A stretch of 64,000 nucleotides of DNA from Paenibacillus cellulosilyticus (GCF_003182255.1 NZ_QGTQ01000002.1:358767-422766), one strand, 5' to 3'; positions 25,004-33,873 are shown, counted from the stretch's first letter. The notes: generated by a model not told the origin, from the letters alone. A program made the numbers and translations.

Positions 25004-27139
25004 TTACTTAATGATGATGATCTTCACTTCGTCGTTAATGATCGTCAGATCAACCGCTTGGCCTGCGATGAGCTTGCTCGAATCGCCGGAGATGACGACG
25101 TCGGAAGCGACGTTGAAGATGTAGGCTTGAAGCGTGCCATTAACGGACTTCATGATCGAAATCGTCGCGAGCTTGCCTTGCGCGTTCACCGTAACGGAGT
25201 TTATAGAACCGGACTCTAGTGCAGCCGTCGCAGCTGGAGCCAGCTTCGTCACTTGAATGAAGATCACTTTACCGTTGTACGTACGTACAAATACTTCGTC
25301 GCCTGCTTTCAGATCAGTAAGCGCCGCTGTTTTGTTGTCGCGTAACACTACAACACTCGAATCAAGCGTCAGCGTAGATTCTGTATTATCTGATTTGATC
25401 ACAACGATGCTGTTGTTCGATACTGCTGCTTTCAGCGTACCCGTAACATCGGTTGTCACCGTCGATGCTTCTGCCAGCTTCGTTACTTGAATGAGGATGA
25501 CCTTGCCGTTGTAAGTACGCACGAATACTTCGTCGCCTGCTTTTAGATCAGTAAGCGCCGCAGTTTTGTTGTCGCGCAGAACAACTGCGTTCGAATCAAT
25601 GGTCAGCGTAGTCTCTGTCTTATCTGCCTTCACCACAACGATGCTGTTGTTCGATACTGCCGCTTTCAGCGTACCTGTTACATCGGTTGTCGTCGTTGCT
25701 GTTTCTGCCAGCTTCGTTACTTGAATGAGGATGACTTTACCGTTGTACGTACGTACAAACACTTCGTCGCCTGCTTTCAGGTCGCTCAGCTTTGCTGTTT
25801 TGTTGTCGCGCAGCACTACTGCGTTCGAATCAATCGCCAGCGTAGTCTCTGTCTTGTCTGCCTTCACCACAACGATGCTGTTGTTCGATACCGCCGCTTT
25901 CAGCGTACCCGTAACATCTGCTGTTGTTGTCGTTGATGCCAGCTTCGTCACCTGGATGTAGATGACCTTGCCGTTGCTCGTACGCACAAGCACCTCGTCG
26001 CCCGCTTTCAGGTCACTCAGCTTCGCTGTTTTGTTGTTGCGCACAACAACTGTGTTCTTATCAACTGTCAGCGCTGCCTCTGTCTTATCCGCCTTCACCA
26101 CTACGATGCTGTTATTCGATACCGCCGCTTTCAGCGTACCCGTAACATCCGTTGTTGTCGTGGTTGTCTCTGCCAGCTTCGTCACTTCGATGAAGATGAC
26201 GTTGCCGTTGTAAGTACGTACAAGCACCTCATCGCCTGCTTTCAGGTCGCTAAGTGATGCTTTCTTGTTATCGCGGAAAATAAATACGTTCGGATCGATC
26301 GTCAACGTCTTCTCTGTGTTATCTGACTTCACCACAGTGAGGCTGTTGTTCGATACCGATGCCTTCAGCGTACCCGTAATAGCTTGAATATCTGTGTCTT
26401 CGCTATCCGGCAGCTGGCTATCCGTGCGATCGAGCAGTGCAGCGAGCTCCGCACGTGTTACCTGTTGATTCGGACGGAATGTATTATCGCTATAACCTGT
26501 AATAATGCCCTTCTCCAGTGCAACTGCTACATAACCAACCGAGCCAGCTGGGATCTGCTTCGCATCCTTGAACGTCAGCTTCGTGCTGCTCTTCGCCTTC
26601 GCTTCAGCTTCCAGCTTAAGCGCCTTCACGAGAATCGTCGCCGACCACAGACGAGTTGCTGGTTTCTCCGGCTGGATCGAATCTTCCGTCTCCGAGAACA
26701 GATCGTTCTCGAGCGCTACTGCTACGTAGCCGACCGCCCATGGGTATTTCTTCTTCAGTTGATCCGCGTCCTTGAAGTTCAGATCCGTGCTCATCTCCTC
26801 CGCGGATTCCGCTTGTTCGCGCAGACCCATCAGGCGAACTGCCGCTACGATCGTCTCGATTCGACTGATCTTCTTGTTAGGCTTGAATGTGCCATCCTCA
26901 TAGCCGTTGACGATACCTTTGGATGCCAGACGAATAATGTATTCCGTTGCCCACTTCAGATCCTCTTCGTCCTTGAAGTTCACGTTGATCGTAATGCTGC
27001 TCGAATTCTTCTTATCGTCCTTATCGTCTTTTTTGTCATCATTGTCATGGCCTTTCGCAAATGCCGTCGAAGCACCGCTAAGTAGAACCATTGCCGCCAT
27101 CGAACTAATTGCAACCTTCTTGAATTTCGCTAGTGTCAT
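25004..27139 (-). CDS. S-layer-homology (SLH) surface protein with five tandem repeats
   Basis: A 711-residue secreted protein. The signal peptide (residues 1-27) ends STAFA. An acidic/Lys linker (KGHDNDDKKDDKDDKK) is followed by three SLH domains (about 40-220: ISRIETIVAAVRLMG, ATRLWSATILVKAL, VTRAELAALLDRTD) that bind cell-wall polymers. Five 78-residue repeats follow, each with VTGTLKAAVSNNSIVVVK, then DLKAGDEVFVRTYNGKVI, then a divergent sixth unit. Start at 27139 is preceded by GGAGAGG; an ATG at 27181 is less likely. The repeats look like small beta domains; ligand unknown. Confidence 0.9.
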   Translation of the reverse strand: MTLAKFKKVAISSMAAMVLLSGASTAFAKGHDNDDKKDDKDDKKNSSSITINVNFKDEEDLKWATEYIIRLASKGIVNGYEDGTFKPNKKISRIETIVAAVRLMGLREQAESAEEMSTDLNFKDADQLKKKYPWAVGYVAVALENDLFSETEDSIQPEKPATRLWSATILVKALKLEAEAKAKSSTKLTFKDAKQIPAGSVGYVAVALEKGIITGYSDNTFRPNQQVTRAELAALLDRTDSQLPDSEDTDIQAITGTLKASVSNNSLTVVKSDNTEKTLTIDPNVFIFRDNKKASLSDLKAGDEVLVRTYNGNVIFIEVTKLAETTTTTTDVTGTLKAAVSNNSIVVVKADKTEAALTVDKNTVVVRNNKTAKLSDLKAGDEVLVRTSNGKVIYIQVTKLASTTTTADVTGTLKAAVSNNSIVVVKADKTETTLAIDSNAVVLRDNKTAKLSDLKAGDEVFVRTYNGKVILIQVTKLAETATTTTDVTGTLKAAVSNNSIVVVKADKTETTLTIDSNAVVLRDNKTAALTDLKAGDEVFVRTYNGKVILIQVTKLAEASTVTTDVTGTLKAAVSNNSIVVIKSDNTESTLTLDSSVVVLRDNKTAALTDLKAGDEVFVRTYNGKVIFIQVTKLAPAATAALESGSINSVTVNAQGKLATISIMKSVNGTLQAYIFNVASDVVISGDSSKLIAGQAVDLTIINDEVKIIIIK
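25227..26390 (-). repeat. Intragenic 234-bp tandem repeats
   Basis: Five copies of a 78-codon unit in the SLH gene. Their VTGTLKA openings lie near 26380, 26145, 25910, 25680 and 25445 (minus strand). Copies 3 and 4 are almost identical at DNA level and the outer copies are more divergent, so unequal recombination within the gene is likely. Confidence 0.88.
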
Positions 27140-27140
27140 G

Positions 27141-27246
27141 AAAAAAGCCACCTCTCCTATATGCAAATTTTTACGGTTCATTGCTACCGTTTTTTCCCTT
27201 CGCCCATAACGTTCGGGGATTGGAATTCGCTTTTGGGGGGTGGCTT
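27141..27246 (-). promoter_or_regulatory. Structured 5' leader of the SLH gene, possible RBS-masking helix
   Basis: On the minus strand AAGCCACC (27246-27239) is complementary over 8 bases to GGTGGCTT (27152-27145), which overlaps the ribosome-binding site GGAGAGGTGG and is followed by T6. Between them lie ACGGT/ACCGT and CCC/GGG hairpins. It could act as a terminator or mask translation. It matches no riboswitch consensus that I recognise. Confidence 0.35.
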
Positions 27247-27260
27247 ACGAAATTAATACT

Positions 27261-28811
27261 TTAGTCTTGCTCCTTCGCGGCGTTCCGTTTTTCCTTCAAC
27301 CACTTCGGTGCGCCCTTGTCTTTCTTATCTTTCTGGCGTTGACGTTCCGCCTGCGCCTTGCTCTTCTTCGCACTTTGCGGACGTTCTTGTGCGCCTTGCG
27401 GCTTATTCGCATTCGTACGGACGCGCGGCTGAGCTTCCGAGGAAACAGCTGCAGGCTTGTCCGATCCGAATCGAGGACGATCCGTATCAGCAGGCTTGCG
27501 AATAGCCGGACGTTCCGACGAAGGACGGCGGAACGATTCGGCACTGCTCACCGCTGCGGTGCGAGCACCCTCTTGACGAGCGGACGGCCGCTCCTCAGCT
27601 TGCTGAGTTCGATTCGGCTCGCGGTCTCGACCAGCGGACCTGCTGCCGAATTGGCCGCCTTGACGACGGAACTCTTCCGGCGACACAAGCTTGCCATGAG
27701 ACATGACGCGCTCCGCTAGTTTAATGCCAAGCCGCTTCGAGAACTTGTCCATAATGAAACGTTCCTGATGCGTAATAATCGTAATAACGATGCCCGGCTT
27801 ACCCATTCGGCCAGTACGACCCGCTCGGTGTACATAGTGATCGGCGTCGATCGGCGGATCCAAATTCAGCACGAGCGGCAGACCCATTATATCGATGCCT
27901 CGCGCAGCGATATCGGTTGCCAGCAGCAGCTTGCAGTCGCCGCCGCGGAACCGATCGAGCGTAGAAGAACGGCGCTGCTTGTTGGCATCGCCATACAGCA
28001 TATCAACCGAGAAGCCTTCATAGCGCAGCTTCGATTCCCATTGCGCAATATTGTCCGTATCGTTCAAGAACAGAAGTGCTGACGCAGGGTTAAGCTGCCG
28101 AACGAGTCTGCGAGCAGCATCTACCTTATCCCGTTTATCAACAACGATATAATAGTGCTCGATCGTTTCGGCAACACGCTGCTTGCCGGCAAGGTCGATC
28201 AGCTTCGGCTCACGCATCCATTTGTTCTCCATGCCGGCCATCTCTTCTGGCCGGGTAGCCGAGAAGAAGGCAAGCTGGCGATCGCGCTGCGTGCTCTTCA
28301 GAAGCGTATCAACCTCGCGTACGGAGCCGAGGTTGAACACTTGGTCGGCTTCGTCGATGACGACCAGCTTCACTTCGCTCAGCTTCAGCCTGCGAGCAGC
28401 GTACAGCTCATGAATACGGCCCGGAGTGCCGATGATAAGCTGCGGTTTATTTTTCTTCAAATTATCAATCTGTCTCTGTACAGCCGCACCGCCAATAAGC
28501 GACACAACACGTATGCCCAGAGGGGCGCTATACGTCTGCGCAACGCGCGTAATTTGCATCGCCAGCTCCTGTGTCGGAGCAATTACGATAGCTTGCACAC
28601 TGCTGCTCTCACTATTAATAAGCTGCAGCGCTGGCAGCAAGAAAGCAAGCGTTTTGCCGCTGCCTGTCTGCGATCTTGCCGTTACGTCCGAGCCTGCAAG
28701 CAGCAAACCTATCGTTTCGCACTGTACCGGTGTCGGCTCAAGCAACCCCTCGGCTGTCAGTGTCTCGGCCAGCTGCTGCACAACGCCGATGTCAGTCCAT
28801 TTGTTCGTCAT
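27261..28811 (-). CDS. DEAD-box RNA helicase with basic C-terminal tail
   Basis: A 516-residue RNA helicase. Motifs in order: Q-motif Gln in PTPVQCETI, motif I SQTGSGKT, Ia PTQELAMQ, Ib TPGR, II DEAD in VIDEADQ, III SAT, V ATDIAARGID and VI HRAGRTGR. The region from about residue 380 to the end is Arg/Lys/Gln-rich and unstructured (RNA binding). It resembles Bacillus YfmL/CshB-type helicases used in ribosome assembly or cold growth. AAAGAGGAG precedes the ATG. It is upstream of the SLH gene on the same strand. Confidence 0.93.
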   Translation of the reverse strand: MTNKWTDIGVVQQLAETLTAEGLLEPTPVQCETIGLLLAGSDVTARSQTGSGKTLAFLLPALQLINSESSSVQAIVIAPTQELAMQITRVAQTYSAPLGIRVVSLIGGAAVQRQIDNLKKNKPQLIIGTPGRIHELYAARRLKLSEVKLVVIDEADQVFNLGSVREVDTLLKSTQRDRQLAFFSATRPEEMAGMENKWMREPKLIDLAGKQRVAETIEHYYIVVDKRDKVDAARRLVRQLNPASALLFLNDTDNIAQWESKLRYEGFSVDMLYGDANKQRRSSTLDRFRGGDCKLLLATDIAARGIDIMGLPLVLNLDPPIDADHYVHRAGRTGRMGKPGIVITIITHQERFIMDKFSKRLGIKLAERVMSHGKLVSPEEFRRQGGQFGSRSAGRDREPNRTQQAEERPSARQEGARTAAVSSAESFRRPSSERPAIRKPADTDRPRFGSDKPAAVSSEAQPRVRTNANKPQGAQERPQSAKKSKAQAERQRQKDKKDKGAPKWLKEKRNAAKEQD

Positions 28812-28860
28812 TCCATACTCCTCTTTCCGTTATCCGCGTCATGCGGGTAAGTCTTAGTCC

Positions 28861-29640
28861 TTATTTCTTATTCAGCATACCGCCTGCAATCCGGTCTGAC
28901 AGCCGCGGGAATAGATGATAGAGCTTCACGCCAAGCGCTGCCCAGCCTGGCAAGTCGATCTCCGCTTTGCGTTTCACAATCGCTTTGACGACAGCATCCG
29001 CCACTCGTTCTGGCTTCATCATGAGAGACTGCACGCTGCTCACATACGTACCGCCCGGATCTGCCGTCTGGAAGAAAGGCGATTCGAACGGTCCCGGGTT
29101 CACCGCCGAAACGATAATACCCGTTCCTCTCATCTCTTGCCGTAGCGCATTCGTGAACCCGAGCAGCGCATGCTTCGATGCGGAGTAGCCCGTAGATTTT
29201 GGCGTTCCGAGCTTGCCCGCGATCGAGGCAATATTGACGATCTGCCCGCTTCCTCTGCGCAGCATCTGCGGCAGCACCGCCTTCGTACAGCGAACGACAC
29301 CCATATAATTCGTATCCATCATCTGCTCAAAATGCTCCAGCGGCGCATCGATGAATCGCTCGAAATAGCCGAATCCCGCATTATTCACGAGCACATCGAC
29401 GCCATCCATTTCGCGCCAAATCCGATCAAGTGTCTTCGCGGCAGCCTCAGCATCCGTTACATCCAGCACATAGGTGGATAGTCGTCCTGCATGCGGGACT
29501 GATTGCACAGCAGCCTGGAGCTTCGATTCATTCCGTCCCGTAATCGCTACTCTAGCCCCTTGCTGTACAAGCTTCATTGCCGTCATGAGACCTAGTCCGC
29601 TAGAAGCGCCTGTTATGACAATTTTCTTCCCTTTCAGCAT
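28861..29640 (-). CDS. SDR oxidoreductase (YqjQ/DltE type)
   Basis: A 259-residue SDR with TGASSGLG, DVLVNNAGFGYF, catalytic Ser in NIASIAGKLG and Tyr/Lys in YSASKHAL. An Arg after strand 2 (ITGRNES) favours NADP. The C-terminal tail (LPGWAALGVKLYHLFPRLSDRI) is a typical extension of the membrane-associated DltE/YqjQ subgroup. AGGTG lies before the ATG. It is 49 bases upstream of the DEAD helicase gene on the same strand. Substrate unknown. Confidence 0.85.
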   Translation of the reverse strand: MLKGKKIVITGASSGLGLMTAMKLVQQGARVAITGRNESKLQAAVQSVPHAGRLSTYVLDVTDAEAAAKTLDRIWREMDGVDVLVNNAGFGYFERFIDAPLEHFEQMMDTNYMGVVRCTKAVLPQMLRRGSGQIVNIASIAGKLGTPKSTGYSASKHALLGFTNALRQEMRGTGIIVSAVNPGPFESPFFQTADPGGTYVSSVQSLMMKPERVADAVVKAIVKRKAEIDLPGWAALGVKLYHLFPRLSDRIAGGMLNKK

Positions 29641-29689
29641 CTTCGCATCACCTGCTTCTAGTGTACTTCATCCCATGATTGGACGCAAA

Positions 29690-29739
29690 ATAGAAAGACG
29701 ATCCTTTCTGTCTCCTAAGCGGATACGAGAGGATCGTCT
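29690..29739 (-). terminator. Hairpin downstream of cheX
   Basis: AGACGATCCT and AGGATCGTCT form a perfect 10-bp stem with a 24-base loop. On the minus strand it is followed by TTCTATTTT. A second, backup terminator for cheX is the simplest reading. Confidence 0.5.
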
Positions 29740-29776
29740 ATCGCTTCAAACATTAATCATTTCTCATTCTGCATGG

Positions 29777-29797
29777 AAAAAGGCTCCCCTAGGAGCC
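29777..29797 (-). terminator. Intrinsic terminator of cheX
   Basis: GGCTCC and GGAGCC (29782-29787 and 29792-29797) with loop CCTA, followed on the minus strand by T5 (29781-29777). The plus strand also has T4. Confidence 0.8.
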
Positions 29798-29815
29798 CTT
29801 TTCGTGTTACGATGC

Positions 29816-30274
29816 TTACGATGCAACTAGCACTTGAATATCCATTTCTCCAATACCTTCCATAATCAGTGGAATCGTCAAAGCCTTCGCTGATGACATA
29901 TTCAAATCCGCTGTGTTAATGAAGGTTGGCGGAGTAATATCAACATGAACGCCTTGATTGTACAGCATCGTACTAGCATTACCACTAATCATGTTGCCAA
30001 GCTCCGAAATCGCGCTTTTACCGATCTCGTCGATTTCCGAAATGATGAATCCACCCATCATCGCAGAGATCATCTTGAGCGCGACAGGTTCGCTGATGCC
30101 GAACACAACGCGACCTTGCATTTGACCATGAATACCAATTTGAATAAATATATAATTATCAACAATCACAAATGGCTTTAGCCCGGGCTGACCGGTAGCC
30201 GGTTTAATTTGAACAACTTGCTCGATTACGATTTTTGCGGATTCTAAAAAAGGGTTTATATACTCTGCTTTCAT
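29816..30274 (-). CDS. cheX: Chemotaxis phosphatase CheX
   Basis: A 152-residue CheC/CheX/FliY-family CheY-P phosphatase. The active-site helix reads AISELGNMISGNASTM, carrying the ExxN dyad (Glu and Asn), and the conserved Pro follows in DITPPTF. CheX has a single such helix and usually works as a dimer. The N-terminus MKAEYINPFLESAKIVIEQ is family-typical. AAAGGAG lies 13 bases before the ATG. It stands alone, away from other chemotaxis genes in this window. Confidence 0.88.
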   Translation of the reverse strand: MKAEYINPFLESAKIVIEQVVQIKPATGQPGLKPFVIVDNYIFIQIGIHGQMQGRVVFGISEPVALKMISAMMGGFIISEIDEIGKSAISELGNMISGNASTMLYNQGVHVDITPPTFINTADLNMSSAKALTIPLIMEGIGEMDIQVLVAS

Positions 30275-30406
30275 GGAGGGACAGTTCTCCTTTTCGACAG
30301 CGTTCGCGTGCTTCTGCTAATTGAATCCATTATACTGAATTCATTAGGACAAGTATACTATATATTTTAAGTTTGGTACTTTATACCCAACAAAGGGAGG
30401 AACAAC

Positions 30407-31447
30407 ATGCCGAACGTTTGGGCACATTTCCTATTCGGCCATACTATCATGGAGCGCCTTGGTGAGCAGGAATGGATCGCTGACGAGGAGACCCGCAAAT
30501 GGTTCAACTTGGGCTGCCAAGGTCCTGACTTTCTATTCTATCATCGGTTCCTCCCCTGGCATAAAAATACGATCATGAATCTACTTGGCTCAGATATGCA
30601 CAACTATGAATGCGGTCCTGCCCTCATGGATCTGCTTGATGCAGTCAGCGGGCGGTTATCGACGAAGGAAGGCCGGTATTCCGCCGCATATGGAATCGGC
30701 TTCGTTCTCCATCATGTATTGGATCGCAATATGCATCCTTATGTATTTAGCCGTTCGGGCTTCCGCAAATGGGACCATCAGCGCTTCGAGATCGCAATGG
30801 ATACGATCATTGCTTCAAGATTATTCGGAATTGAGACGTGGAAGACGCCGGTATGGAAAGAAATATCACCGAGTCAGCCGCTGACAGACATTCTCCGCGA
30901 AGCATTCGAGAATATCGCAGCTGTCCGCTATCCGCATCTCGCATCCGAAATTAAAAGCGAGTACTGGAATGAAGCGATGCGTGACATGATAAGCGCGCAG
31001 CGGCTATTCTATGATCCGACCGGTATTCGAAGGCTGTTTACCTTCGGTAAGATTGAACCGATGGTTTATCGGAAGAACCTGCCTGACTATGATTGGATGA
31101 ATGAGCAAGAGCTGCCTTGGCTTGATCCGGTGGATGGGGAGACGCTGCATACAGTCAGCGCATGGACACTGTGGGATCAGGCGATCGAAGATGCGCTTAC
31201 GGTAACAGCGGCTGTCCTAACGATGATCCGTGAGACGCAAACAACGAACGAGGCACGCACCGTGACGGCAGAGCTGGAGTTGAACCGCTCCTTCGAGCTG
31301 CGCTCGGCGGTGGAGGAGCTGCTGGGCAGTCGATCGTATGAGACGGGCTTGCCGTGTGAGAGTGGTTCTGTGATTCGGTATGCCGATCCGATCTGGCCGG
31401 ATGGCGGAGTGAAGGAAGTTGAAGCTGTTGTTGAGAGCACGGGGTGA
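30407..31447 (+). CDS. Zinc-dependent phospholipase C family protein
   Basis: A 346-residue protein of the zinc-dependent phospholipase C-like family. Conserved metal-site residues are visible: N-terminal PNVWAHFLFGH, GCQGPDFLFYHRFLPW, and YGIGFVLHHVLDRNMHPYVF (His pair and Asp). No signal peptide, so secretion is not indicated and the substrate is uncertain. GGGAGG precedes the ATG. It is divergent from cheX across 132 bases. Confidence 0.78.
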   Translation: MPNVWAHFLFGHTIMERLGEQEWIADEETRKWFNLGCQGPDFLFYHRFLPWHKNTIMNLLGSDMHNYECGPALMDLLDAVSGRLSTKEGRYSAAYGIGFVLHHVLDRNMHPYVFSRSGFRKWDHQRFEIAMDTIIASRLFGIETWKTPVWKEISPSQPLTDILREAFENIAAVRYPHLASEIKSEYWNEAMRDMISAQRLFYDPTGIRRLFTFGKIEPMVYRKNLPDYDWMNEQELPWLDPVDGETLHTVSAWTLWDQAIEDALTVTAAVLTMIRETQTTNEARTVTAELELNRSFELRSAVEELLGSRSYETGLPCESGSVIRYADPIWPDGGVKEVEAVVESTG

Positions 31448-31910
31448 ATTTACAGATATGGCTGCGCGCCATGTGCACGGGACTCCGCAGGCGAATACTT
31501 CTTACGATCGCTGTTGTCCTCGGATTGTTCTGATTCTATAAATTCAGATATGGTAACAATCCGAGTGACAAAGGCGACCGCTTAAAGCTTTTCGTAGAAA
31601 AGCTGCATCGGAAGCATACGCTCTGCTTCTTCAGAAGCATTCGCCCGCTGCGTCCCCTATGCACATTTGCTTCGCCGATCAAGAAGTAGCTGCTTTCCCC
31701 GCCTCGCTTATGGGGGATTTATCGCTTCGCTTTCGTACATAGCTCGCTTCTATTTTTTAAACAGAAGGAAGTTGCTTCAAACTGAAGTTTTTCTAATGCC
31801 AAAACTTACATCAGGAGCAGACCTGCCTAAAGAAAAAAATGGCGTTAAACCATTAGTAAATCAACGATAAGGCTGCTGCTCTACCATTAAAGCTTAGTTG
31901 CATAGTTACT
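31448..31910. repeat. Gene-free stretch with an imperfect inverted repeat
   Basis: Between the phospholipase-like gene and the convergent HRDC gene. CTCGGATTGTT (near 31530) and AACAATCCGAG (near 31558) form an 11-bp inverted repeat, with an inner CTGA/TCAG. The following GGCGACCGCTTAAAGCTTTTCGTAG has the look of a dispersed repeat. Short frames here show no family features and no good ribosome-binding sites. Confidence 0.45.
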
Positions 31911-31916
31911 TTTAAC

Positions 31917-31945
31917 ACGAGGCGATTAGACCGCCTCGTGTTTTT
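31917..31945 (+). terminator. Intrinsic terminator between convergent genes
   Basis: ACACGAGGCG pairs with CGCCTCGTGT and is followed by TTTTTT on the plus strand. On the minus strand the stem contains the HRDC stop codon in its loop, and it has no T-run, so it mainly serves plus-strand transcription. Confidence 0.7.
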
Positions 31946-32909
31946 TGGTGCGGCGGTAGGTGAGGCGGAGCATGCGGAGGCGGTCGTAGACAAGATCGAG
32001 CGGTTTGTCGGACACACCTTCGGTGCCGTAAACATGCTGCATGACCGGCTTTAAGTATTTGTCTCCGACGGTGTCGAACGCTTCGAGTACGGATTGGCGC
32101 TCTTCCATCGGCATTTCGGCGAGTTCGGTTTGGACGATTGGCTCCATGTCATAGCCCTCTGTCTCCAGCTGTTCAATACGGTCCAGCAGGTTGCGTCTGG
32201 TCATGACGAGTTCGGTCTGCAGCTCGCCGAGTGACCGACCTTGCGAAATCGCATCAAGAATGAGCCGCTTCTCCTGATGACGCTCCATCTGACCTTTGTA
32301 CTTAAGCTCCTTCTGCCGGTATGCCCATTGCAAATATTGCTTCGTGTCCAGAGCATTCGTAACCCAATCGAGCGGGAACACCGTTTCGCGTGAATGCTTC
32401 GAGGTGATGGCGAGAACCTCTTCGGCATGGGCTTTCATCTTCGTGTCGCCCCAGCCTGGGATTTGCGCGAGCTCTGGCTCTGTGTGCGGCTTGAAGGCGC
32501 TAATCATATGGAGCACGCGATTCGTCGCGATCATATAGGCGGACTTGCGCTGCTGCGCCGCAGTCTTACGACGCCATTCTCGCAGCTCTTCGAACAGTAC
32601 CAGGTCACTATTGAGCTCGCCGTAACACTGCATCATCGTAATGATGCTGCCAGGCGATGTTTTGCGCTCATCCAGCATACCGTCAATAACAGGCTGGAAG
32701 CCTTCGCCCATCTTCATCGCAACACCGTGACGGAAGGCAGCGAGCATTTCTTCCCAGGACAAGCCCTCATACCATGTTGCAGCGTCATCCGACCCTTCGG
32801 TCCACAGCACAAGCCACTGGCCGTCATTTTCGCAGATCGATACGTTCGCTCCCACCACTGTTTTGTCTCCATCTACCCGATCAAATGTGTTCATGAATAC
32901 AACCTGCAT
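31926..32909 (-). CDS. HRDC-domain protein
   Basis: A 327-residue protein. Residues about 110-185 form an HRDC domain (LREWRRKTAAQQRKSAYMIATN, then PELAQIPGWGDTKMKAHAEEVL), a nucleic-acid-binding module of RecQ and RNase D. The rest is helical, with an acidic N-terminal domain (GSDDAATWYEGLSWEEML). No helicase or nuclease motifs are present. Similar stand-alone HRDC proteins occur in Bacillales. The start at 32909 is chosen with GGGAG 10 bases upstream; ATGs at 32915 and 32933 lie closer to or before it. Its leader contains a terminator. Confidence 0.78.
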   Translation of the reverse strand: MQVVFMNTFDRVDGDKTVVGANVSICENDGQWLVLWTEGSDDAATWYEGLSWEEMLAAFRHGVAMKMGEGFQPVIDGMLDERKTSPGSIITMMQCYGELNSDLVLFEELREWRRKTAAQQRKSAYMIATNRVLHMISAFKPHTEPELAQIPGWGDTKMKAHAEEVLAITSKHSRETVFPLDWVTNALDTKQYLQWAYRQKELKYKGQMERHQEKRLILDAISQGRSLGELQTELVMTRRNLLDRIEQLETEGYDMEPIVQTELAEMPMEERQSVLEAFDTVGDKYLKPVMQHVYGTEGVSDKPLDLVYDRLRMLRLTYRRTKKHEAV

Positions 32910-32981
32910 CTTCATCCATCTCCCGTAATTCAAATTCCCGAATTAAGGACAGCGGATCAAACCTCAACTTCCGTATACGAC

Positions 32982-33020
32982 AAAAAAGAGGCACCTCCGC
33001 CGATACGGTAGAGGTGCCTC
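32982..33020 (-). terminator. Terminator inside the HRDC leader
   Basis: GAGGCACCTC (32988-32997) pairs perfectly with GAGGTGCCTC (33011-33020), inner CCG/CGG, followed on the minus strand by T6 (32987-32982). It lies about 75 bases upstream of the HRDC start and only 20 bases after the predicted transcription start, so it is an attenuator or ends a small RNA. Confidence 0.8.
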
Positions 33021-33046
33021 CTCATGTCCAAATTTCAGTTACTCTT

Positions 33047-33075
33047 AATATAGCATCTCTTTCCATATCGTACAA
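33047..33075 (-). promoter_or_regulatory. Promoter of the HRDC leader
   Basis: Minus-strand TTGTAC (33075-33070), 17 bp, TATATT (33052-33047). Start predicted near 33040. It gives a 130-base leader with the terminator inside. Confidence 0.6.
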
Positions 33076-33166
33076 CTATAAATCGATCATATGTTTGCCT
33101 TTGCTCACAGGATGTGGCCGATGATATGATGAGTGCATTGTTTGATTATGAAACGGAGGCTACACC

Positions 33167-33463
33167 ATGCTGCTGCCAGATTATGATTTTATGTCAGATT
33201 CAACGGAAGAAACATCGACGCGATTCGTTACGTTCATCTCGCCTGGCTTGAAACGATTCGATCTCGCGGTTACAACGACAAACCGCTTTTATGGCAAGAA
33301 GCTCGTTACCGATCTGCAAGCCGGCCGAACGGCCATTATCGGCTCGGACGATCTCGAAGAAGAGGGCTATCTTGAGCATGTGTTCAAGCTGACGGAAGAG
33401 GAAGCTGAAGAGTTAAACCAGTTTTTGCAGCTTGTTGTTGGAACGGTGAATTTTACCGACTAA
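33167..33463 (+). CDS. DUF3055 family protein
   Basis: A 98-residue protein that fits the DUF3055 family: STEETSTRFVTFISPGLKRFDLAVTT, FYGKKLVTDLQAGRTAIIGSDDLEEEGYLEH, then an acidic C-terminus. Function unknown. No signal peptide or transmembrane helix. AACGGAGG precedes the ATG. It is divergent from the HRDC gene and followed 77 bases later by another small gene. Confidence 0.75.
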   Translation: MLLPDYDFMSDSTEETSTRFVTFISPGLKRFDLAVTTTNRFYGKKLVTDLQAGRTAIIGSDDLEEEGYLEHVFKLTEEEAEELNQFLQLVVGTVNFTD

Positions 33464-33540
33464 TTCGGGCACAATGATCTGTGGGTCTGAATGAAGACCT
33501 GCAGAAACGCTTCTGAGCCATGTCATTAGAGGGGTGTGTC

Positions 33541-33810
33541 ATGAACCGTAACAACGATGAGAAATACACCGACTTCGCTGCCGTTGAATCGTACCGCAAC
33601 GAGCTAACGTCAGAGGAATTCCCAGACGGTCCTTATGGGGCCGATCTTGAGGCAGAATCGCTCGGCAAAAGCAAACCGTGGCGGCTGGAACAGCGGTCCA
33701 TCAATCCGTACGGCTATGAGAACCGTTCGCTTCATGCTGGCATGGAACGCGGTTACCCAGGCGACTACAAGCAGCGGCATTCGATTCCCGAAGTTCAAGA
33801 CGAACCTTAA
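33541..33810 (+). CDS. Small hydrophilic protein, unknown
   Basis: An 89-residue acidic, Tyr/Gly/Pro-rich, apparently unstructured protein (DEKYTDFAAVESYRNELTSEEF, GPYGADLEAESLGKSKPW). AGAGGGG lies before the ATG at 33541; an in-frame ATG at 33520 has no site. It may be cotranscribed with the DUF3055 gene and ends at a terminator. I do not recognise a function. Confidence 0.6.
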   Translation: MNRNNDEKYTDFAAVESYRNELTSEEFPDGPYGADLEAESLGKSKPWRLEQRSINPYGYENRSLHAGMERGYPGDYKQRHSIPEVQDEP

Positions 33811-33838
33811 ACGCACCATTACACACCAACAAGAACAA

Positions 33839-33873
33839 ACGGCATCCCGCATCGAGGCGGAATGCCGTTTTTT
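33839..33873 (+). terminator. Terminator after the small hydrophilic protein
   Basis: ACGGCAT-CCCGC pairs with GCGG-AATGCCGT around a short loop, followed by T6. Confidence 0.85.

Noticed and set aside
27141-27246. c-di-AMP (ydaO) or c-di-GMP riboswitch upstream of the SLH gene
   Set aside because: The conserved core blocks of these classes are not visible; only a long-range helix is supported.
31667-31870. 67-residue frame in the 31.4-31.9 kb gap
   Set aside because: No ribosome-binding site, no family features and low-complexity origin in a repeat-rich stretch.
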